From CALCNS01 sp964425745 (GTDB taxonomy: Bacteria; Bacillota; JAAYKD01): a DNA stretch of 54,417 nucleotides. Shown here one piece after another: positions 49,631 to 54,417 of this stretch. Made by a program: the position numbers and the translations under genes. Each line of letters begins with the position of its first letter. The stretch's first letter is position 1. The notes under the pieces are model-generated. The model searched no databases. It was not told where the DNA came from and was given only the letters and a program-made list of their open reading frames with translations. The stretch spans positions 1 through 54,417 of the forward strand of contig CAYRNW010000019.1 of the NCBI GenBank assembly GCA_964425745.1. The letters run 5' to 3'.

Positions 49631-50443
49631 ATGAAGTATTTAAAGGACTGGAAAGTCCAAATTTTATGTCTTCTTATGGTTATTGCCGCGGAATTGATCG
49701 GCAACCAAAAGTTCGCTTTCGGCCTAGTTAGCTTTACTTTATTCCCCATGTTATATGCTTTGGTTATTGGTGCGGTACTCTATGGTTTAAAAGTCATCGA
49801 TATGGATATGATGAAAACCGCATCTCCTTACATTGGTATTTCTGTTACTTTTTTAACCGTTAAAGTCGGCGCCAGCATCGGACCGAACTTACCTGCTATT
49901 ATGAATGCCGGTCCCGCTCTCTTATTACAAGAATTAGGCAACTTAGGAACCATTTTCTTCTCCCTACCTGTTGCCGTATTGGTCTTCAAAATGGGCCGCG
50001 CTGCCGTTGGTGCGTGCTTCTCGATCTCCCGCGAAGGTTCTCTGGCGATTGTTGGTGACATGTATGGCTTAGACTCCGATGAGGGTCAAGGCGTTATGGG
50101 TGCTTATATTACCGGAACCTTATTGGGTACCGTTTTCAACAGCTTAATGGTTTCCACTTTACTGATTACCAATTGGTTCCATCCTTACTCTTTAGCCATG
50201 GCAGCAGGAACCGGCTCGGCATCGATGATGTCTGCCGCTTTAGCACCGTTGGTAGAAAAATTCGCGAACCAACCGGAAATGCTAAGTAAGATTCAAGCCT
50301 ATGCCGCTACCAGCCAGGTTCTAACCAGTGCTGATGGTTTGTATATGAGCTTATTTGTAGGAATTCCAGTAACCAATTGGCTTTACAAAAAGTTGAAAAA
50401 AGAAAAAGCTGCTCCTGCTCAAAAAGCAGTAGCAGGAAAGTAA
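49631..50443 (+). CDS. DUF3100-type membrane protein (copy 1)
   Basis: A 270-residue protein with about eight TM segments, Gly-rich stretches (SIGPNLPAIMNAGPALLLQELGNLG) and a conserved FSISREGSLAIVGDMYGLDSDEG loop. This is the DUF3100 family, often next to M20 amidohydrolases, so a transporter subunit is likely. Starts 18 bases after the amidohydrolase stop with GGGAG. Paralogue at 51392-52204 is nearly identical. C-terminus is Lys/Ala rich. Confidence 0.85.
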   Translation: MKYLKDWKVQILCLLMVIAAELIGNQKFAFGLVSFTLFPMLYALVIGAVLYGLKVIDMDMMKTASPYIGISVTFLTVKVGASIGPNLPAIMNAGPALLLQELGNLGTIFFSLPVAVLVFKMGRAAVGACFSISREGSLAIVGDMYGLDSDEGQGVMGAYITGTLLGTVFNSLMVSTLLITNWFHPYSLAMAAGTGSASMMSAALAPLVEKFANQPEMLSKIQAYAATSQVLTSADGLYMSLFVGIPVTNWLYKKLKKEKAAPAQKAVAGK

Positions 50444-50456
50444 GGAGGCGCAAATT

Positions 50457-50969
50457 ATGGAAGGTAAATGGTTTACTCGAATTAAGATTTTATTGATTAC
50501 CGCTCTCTTTGCTTCCATTGGTAACCTAATCAATGGTTTGGTAACAAAGTCTCGATCCGCTACCCCCGAAAAGGTCATGGTTTATATGCCTTGGCAGATT
50601 TGGCCAGCCCTAGCTCTTATGATTGCAATTATTATTTTAGGTTTAATTATTGCAGACTTTGCAAAAGCCAAATTCCCTAAAGCTGATTTACCCAACATTC
50701 TCTTTATCTCCGCCATTGCAATTTTAGTTGGTATTCCGAATTTGTCTCCTTTGGCTACTTTTATGAAAACCGAATTTGCCAAAATCGGTTTACTCCCCTT
50801 GTGTACCCCTATTCTTTCTTATGCCGGTATCTCCATTGGTAAAGACTTGCCCGCTTTCAAGAAACAGGGTGTGGCTATTGTTACCGTCGCACTGCTCACC
50901 TTCTTAGGAACCTATATCGGTTCTGCTCTTATTGCCGAAATCGTATTGAAGTTCACCGGACAAATCTAA
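50457..50969 (+). CDS. Small membrane partner of DUF3100 protein (copy 1)
   Basis: A 170-residue protein with about five TM segments: ITALFASIGNLINGL, IWPALALMIAIIILGLII, LFISAIAILVGIP, LCTPILSYAGISIG and VTVALLTFLGTYIGSAL. It starts 13 bases after the DUF3100 gene with a GGAGG site. The two probably form one heteromeric transporter. Near-identical copy at 52218. Confidence 0.8.
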   Translation: MEGKWFTRIKILLITALFASIGNLINGLVTKSRSATPEKVMVYMPWQIWPALALMIAIIILGLIIADFAKAKFPKADLPNILFISAIAILVGIPNLSPLATFMKTEFAKIGLLPLCTPILSYAGISIGKDLPAFKKQGVAIVTVALLTFLGTYIGSALIAEIVLKFTGQI

Positions 50970-50983
50970 TATTGATCTCAAAA

Positions 50984-51017
50984 AACGCTTCCTTCCTCAA
51001 GAAGGGAGCGTTTTTTT
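50984..51017 (+). terminator. Terminator after first transporter pair
   Basis: Stem AACGCTTCCTTC/GAAGGGAGCG(TT) with a CTCAA loop and seven T residues. Confidence 0.9.
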
Positions 51018-51391
51018 ATGTCTTAATTTTAAGAAGAATGTGAATTTTATTCGCTACACCGGAAATTCGTTTAGTTTTTATGAAGAATTTTGCATCTTTA
51101 TTTAGAATCCCGTTGATATGAATTTTGGACTGTTCATAGGGTTATAAATTAATTAGTTTTCTAACACGACACGATACCTTGATTTATAACATAATGCCGG
51201 ATAATTCTTAAGTTTCTACCGAATAAAAACTTGTCGTAATCTTCACCTTTGAGATAGCTGCCTTCATCTCTAAATTCAACCCTTTTATTTGAACAGGAAT
51301 TCTATTTCCTTGTGCGAATAAAGCAAAGAAAGGGGGATTTTCACCAAGAATACAACAATCCGAAATTAGGAATAGGAAAGGAGTTTTATCG
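51018..51391. other. Region between the two transporter pairs
   Basis: About 370 bases, AT-rich, no gene seen. The best promoter guess is TTGATT (about 51180) with TAATTC 17 bases on, which is weak. GGAAAGGAG precedes the second DUF3100 gene. Confidence 0.35.
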
Positions 51392-52204
51392 ATGAAAATA
51401 CTCAAAGATTGGAAAGTCCAAATTCTATGTCTGCTCATGGTCATTGCTGCTGAATTGATCGGTAATCAACGCTTTGCGTTCGGCCTTTTAAGCTTTACTT
51501 TATTCCCTATGTTATATGCCCTTGTAATTGGTGCCATCCTCTACGGTCTCAAAGTTATTGACAACGATATGATGAAAACCGCCTCCCCTTATATTGGTAT
51601 TTCCGTTACTTTTTTAACTGTAAAAGTTGGTTCTAGCATTGGACCAAACTTACCTGCCATTCTCAGTGCAGGTCCGGCATTGATCTTGCAAGAATTGGGA
51701 AACTTAGGAACAATTTTCTTGTCTCTTCCCGTTGCGGTTTTAGTGTTCAAAATGGGTCGTGCCGCGGTTGGTGCTTGTTTCTCAATCTCCCGCGAAGGTT
51801 CGCTGGCCATTGTCGGAGATATGTATGGTTTAGACTCCGAAGAGGGTCAAGGTGTCATGGGCGCTTACATTACCGGAACTCTGTTAGGAACCATTTTCAA
51901 CAGCTTAATGGCCTCAGCAATGCTAGCAGTAGGATGGTTACATCCTTATTCTTTAGCCATGGCAGCCGGAACAGGCTCAGCATCTATGATGTCTGCGGCT
52001 TTAGCACCGTTGATTGAGAAATTCGCGAGTCAACCGGAAATGTTAAGTAAAATTCAAGCCTATGCGGCCACCAGTCAGGTTCTAACCAGTGCCGATGGTT
52101 TGTATATGAGCTTATTTGTCGGCATTCCAGTGACCAATTGGCTCTATAAGAAACTCAAAAAAGATAAAGCTGCTCCTGCCCAAAAAGCAGTAGCTGGAAA
52201 GTAA
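51392..52204 (+). CDS. DUF3100-type membrane protein (copy 2)
   Basis: A 270-residue near-copy of the protein at 49631-50443; differences are scattered and conservative (for example FSL to LSL, TLLITNWF to AMLAVGWL). Many codons differ at third positions, so the copies have existed for some time under selection for function. Ribosome site AAAGGAG. Confidence 0.85.
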   Translation: MKILKDWKVQILCLLMVIAAELIGNQRFAFGLLSFTLFPMLYALVIGAILYGLKVIDNDMMKTASPYIGISVTFLTVKVGSSIGPNLPAILSAGPALILQELGNLGTIFLSLPVAVLVFKMGRAAVGACFSISREGSLAIVGDMYGLDSEEGQGVMGAYITGTLLGTIFNSLMASAMLAVGWLHPYSLAMAAGTGSASMMSAALAPLIEKFASQPEMLSKIQAYAATSQVLTSADGLYMSLFVGIPVTNWLYKKLKKDKAAPAQKAVAGK

Positions 52205-52217
52205 GGAGGCGCTAACG

Positions 52218-52730
52218 ATGGAAGGTAAATGGTTTACTCGAATTAAGATATTATTAATTACCGCGCTCTATGCTTCGATTGGAAACCTAATCAACGGGAT
52301 GGTTACCAAGTCCAGATCAGCAACGCCTGAAAAAGTTATGGTTTACATGCCTTGGGAAATCTGGCCTGCTCTAGCGCTTATGATCGGAATAATTATCGTA
52401 GGCTTGATCATTTCCGACTTTGCAAAAGCCAAATTGCCCAAAGCTGATTTGCCCAACATTCTCTTCATCTCAGCAATCGCAATTTTAGTAGGGATTCCCG
52501 GTTTGTCCCCCTTGGCTGGTTTCATGAAATCTGAATTTGCCAAAATTGGTTTACTGCCGCTTTGCACTCCGATTTTATCGTATGCTGGTATATCCATTGG
52601 CAAAGACTTACCGGCTTTCAAGAAACAGGGCGTGGCAATTGTTTCTGTGGCATTGCTAACATTCCTAGGAACCTATTTAGGATCTGCGTTCATAGCCGAA
52701 ATTGTCTTAAAGTTCACCGGACAAATCTAA
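52218..52730 (+). CDS. Small membrane partner of DUF3100 protein (copy 2)
   Basis: A 170-residue near-copy of the protein at 50457-50969, again 13 bases after its DUF3100 gene with the same GGAGG spacing. Differences are mostly conservative (PNLSPLATFMKTE to PGLSPLAGFMKSE). Confidence 0.8.
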   Translation: MEGKWFTRIKILLITALYASIGNLINGMVTKSRSATPEKVMVYMPWEIWPALALMIGIIIVGLIISDFAKAKLPKADLPNILFISAIAILVGIPGLSPLAGFMKSEFAKIGLLPLCTPILSYAGISIGKDLPAFKKQGVAIVSVALLTFLGTYLGSAFIAEIVLKFTGQI

Positions 52731-52750
52731 GATTACGTCTCTTATAAGCA

Positions 52751-52786
52751 AAAACGTTCTTGTTTTAAATGCAAGAGCGTTTTTTT
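52751..52786 (+). terminator. Terminator after second transporter pair
   Basis: Stem AACGTTCTTG/CAAGAGCGTT with a nine-base loop and a T run; the next promoter begins two bases later. Confidence 0.85.
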
Positions 52787-52787
52787 C

Positions 52788-52815
52788 TTGACTTCATGCA
52801 ACGAATGGGTATAAT
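52788..52815 (+). promoter_or_regulatory. Promoter of YczE-type gene
   Basis: TTGACT (52788-52793), 16-base spacer, TATAAT (52810-52815). Confidence 0.8.
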
Positions 52816-52855
52816 CAGATAGTAAACAAAAATGGAACATCTGAAAGGACTCCTT

Positions 52856-53497
52856 ATGAAATACTTTTTACAAAGAATGCCCCGCTTAATCTTAGGACTT
52901 TTCCTTTATGCTTTGGGAATCTATGTCACCATTCGCGCCAATATCGGCTATGCACCCTGGGATGTTTTTCACACCGGAATTTCAAAGGCCTCGGGTATGA
53001 CATTGGGGCTTTCATCAATAGTGGTCGGAGTTGTCATCGGGCTGCTTGCGGTTCTCTTGGGCGAAAAAATTGGTTTGGGCACTGTTGCAAACATGGTCGT
53101 AGTGGGTCTGTTTATTGATGTTTTGATTCAATGGAATCCGATTCCCATCAATCAAAATTTCTGGCTCGGAATCCCCATGATGATTTTAGGGTTATATATC
53201 ATTGCCTTTGCCACGTATTTTTATATTGGAACCGGCTTTGGCGCCGGCCCGCGCGATAGTCTCATGGTTGCCCTGACCAGAAAAACCGGCCTTCCCGTCG
53301 GCATCTGCCGTATTGGTATTGAAGTTGCGGCGTTGGCCACTGGTTGGTATTTAGGGGGCCCGGTCGGCATAGGCACCGTAATTTCGGCACTAGGTTCGGG
53401 CTTCTGTGTTCAGACAACCTTTAAGTTGATGAAATTCAACATCACTTCTGTCAAACACGAGACCCTGACCGATACATGGCGCTTGATTCGTCCATAA
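52856..53497 (+). CDS. YczE/YitT-type membrane protein
   Basis: A 213-residue protein with five to six TM segments and the repeated Gly-rich turn motif: RANIGYAPWDVFHTGIS (about 27-43) and GTGFGAGPRDSLMVALT (about 127-143). This matches the YczE family of integral membrane proteins, whose function is not settled. I choose the ATG at 52856 with AAAGGA six bases upstream; an in-frame ATG eight codons earlier has no site. Confidence 0.82.
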   Translation: MKYFLQRMPRLILGLFLYALGIYVTIRANIGYAPWDVFHTGISKASGMTLGLSSIVVGVVIGLLAVLLGEKIGLGTVANMVVVGLFIDVLIQWNPIPINQNFWLGIPMMILGLYIIAFATYFYIGTGFGAGPRDSLMVALTRKTGLPVGICRIGIEVAALATGWYLGGPVGIGTVISALGSGFCVQTTFKLMKFNITSVKHETLTDTWRLIRP

Positions 53498-53636
53498 ATT
53501 TAACACCTCGATTTCACCTTTTTACAATGCTTTCTCCATAAGAAAGACACAATCTTTCGGTAAGATAAAGCCAGGTCAAGGGAACAAGACATTCTTGCTA
53601 CCCTGACAAATTAAAAAGATGAAAGAGGATATGAAA

Positions 53637-54323
53637 ATGAAAAACCTTAAAAAACAAATTGCTGCCGGTGTTCTGGCATTTAGCTTACTCTCTGCTTCCG
53701 GTTTGGCCATGGCCAATGAAACCATCCTCGGTTCTGCTGCTGCTTTTGCTGATCCTTCCTACACTTTAGAAGAGATGTTGGAATATGCCATTCAAGATGA
53801 ATATGCTGCACAAGCTGAATATCAAGCGATTCAAGACGAATTCGGAACCGTCCGAATCTACACCAACATTATGAAAGCTGAAGCAAAACATATTGAAGCT
53901 TTACTCCCCTTGTTTGAAACCTATGAAATCACGGTTCCTGCAGATACTGCAAGTGAGCATGTGGTGATTCCCGCTGATTTAGCAACCAGTTACGACATTG
54001 GTGTTGAAGCAGAAGTCAAGAACATTGCTATGTATGAAGCTTTCCTAAAAGAAGATCTTCCGGAAGATGTTCGATTTGTATTTGAAAACTTAAAGAATGC
54101 TTCCGAGAGTCACTTAGCCGCCTTTCAACGAGCAGCTGATGGTAATCTTGGTGGTGGGTTCGTCCAATCTCGCCAAGGAAACAGTAACGCACAAGCACAA
54201 GGCATGGGATATGGAATGGCTAATGGAATCGGAACCCGCAATGGGAATGCTACCATGAATGCCCGTGGCAACGCAGTCGCAGCTCGTCAGCAATTTACCA
54301 ACAACAATATGATCTGCAGATAA
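53637..54323 (+). CDS. Secreted ferritin-like protein (DUF2202-like)
   Basis: A 228-residue protein with signal peptide (MKNLKKQIAAGVLAFSLLSASGLAMA, cleavage near ANE). Residues about 45-165 form a four-helix ferritin-like domain with Glu/His pairs suited to bind a di-metal site: EEMLEYAIQDEYAAQAEY, KAEAKHIEAL, EAEVKNIAMYEAFL and ASESHLAAFQRA. The C-terminal 60 residues are Gly/Asn/Gln rich and low complexity. Likely an extracellular di-iron protein. I prefer the ATG at 53637 with GAGG eight bases upstream over ATGs at 53619 and 53631. Confidence 0.8.
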   Translation: MKNLKKQIAAGVLAFSLLSASGLAMANETILGSAAAFADPSYTLEEMLEYAIQDEYAAQAEYQAIQDEFGTVRIYTNIMKAEAKHIEALLPLFETYEITVPADTASEHVVIPADLATSYDIGVEAEVKNIAMYEAFLKEDLPEDVRFVFENLKNASESHLAAFQRAADGNLGGGFVQSRQGNSNAQAQGMGYGMANGIGTRNGNATMNARGNAVAARQQFTNNNMICR

Positions 54324-54344
54324 CTTAACTCCTACCATTGAAAA

Positions 54345-54366
54345 AGCCGCCCTTTAGTGGGCGGCT
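54345..54366 (-). terminator. Terminator-like hairpin
   Basis: Stem GCCGCCC/GGGCGGC followed by TTTTTC on the minus strand, so it would end a minus-strand gene beyond the window; it also lies 22 bases after the ferritin-like gene. Confidence 0.65.
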
Positions 54367-54376
54367 CAGACTGTCA

Positions 54377-54414
54377 AAGAACGCTGTGTCTCAAAACGGA
54401 GAAGCAGCGTTCTT
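54377..54414. terminator. Second hairpin at window end
   Basis: Stem AAGAACGCTG/CAGCGTTCTT with an 18-base loop; the context beyond the window edge is unknown. Confidence 0.4.
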
Positions 54415-54417
54415 CTT

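Noticed and set aside
1..54417. CRISPR arrays, tRNA or rRNA genes, cobalamin or T-box riboswitches, integrases
   Set aside because: I looked for regularly spaced repeats, tRNA-like cloverleaf ends and well-known riboswitch cores and saw none; a covariance-model search would be needed to exclude them.

Overview
The window looks like chromosomal DNA of an anaerobic Clostridia-type Firmicute (Peptococcales-like; exact taxon not determinable by eye). Evidence: a six-cysteine SCIFF peptide gene next to its radical SAM/SPASM maturase, a ResB/ResC (system II) cytochrome c maturation pair, an eleven-haem c-type cytochrome, strong GGAGG ribosome binding sites with frequent TTG/GTG starts, lipoprotein signal peptides and short rho-independent terminators.

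Region 1 (130-1104): a GNAT acetyltransferase. Region 2 (1093-32639): about 31.5 kb with every gene on the minus strand. It holds four ABC export systems (three LolD/MacB-FtsX type, one ABC-2 type), one MFS carrier, two paralogous XRE-type regulators with helical C-termini, several lipoproteins and, twice, a three-gene cassette: a GlmL/MutL-like ASKHA ATPase, a barrel-sandwich-type protein and a protein of unknown family (X). Cassette A (5828-9389) follows an FtsX-type ABC transporter; cassette B (13907-17491) precedes an MFS transporter and has the genes in a rotated order. No B12-dependent mutase, the known client of GlmL, is present. One FtsX permease (21710-23278) carries a C-terminal barrel-sandwich-like tail that echoes the cassette protein. 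This is the best candidate for an undescribed system: an ATP-driven chaperone-like unit coupled to envelope transport.

Region 3 (30508-34700): the SCIFF peptide and maturase locus. A 906-bp block (3' part of the maturase plus intergenic DNA) is present twice, leaving a truncated maturase copy and the same upstream DNA in front of two lipoprotein operons.

Region 4 (34778-40601): a small membrane protein, a YgjP-type metallopeptidase, an MtnA plus class II aldolase pair (probably 5-deoxyribose/methylthioribose salvage), a ferredoxin-like aldo/keto reductase and a membrane glycosyltransferase, with short GGGGACGGTTCTC inverted repeats between genes. Region 5 (40684-46485): ResC, ResB (apparent ATT start), the multihaem cytochrome interrupted by an in-frame UGA with a SECIS-like hairpin, a tandem-rhodanese lipoprotein and a baeRF-type protein. 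Region 6 (46641-54323): HAD phosphatase, YgbA, an M20 amidohydrolase with two near-identical pairs of DUF3100-type membrane genes, a YczE-type membrane protein and a secreted ferritin-like protein.
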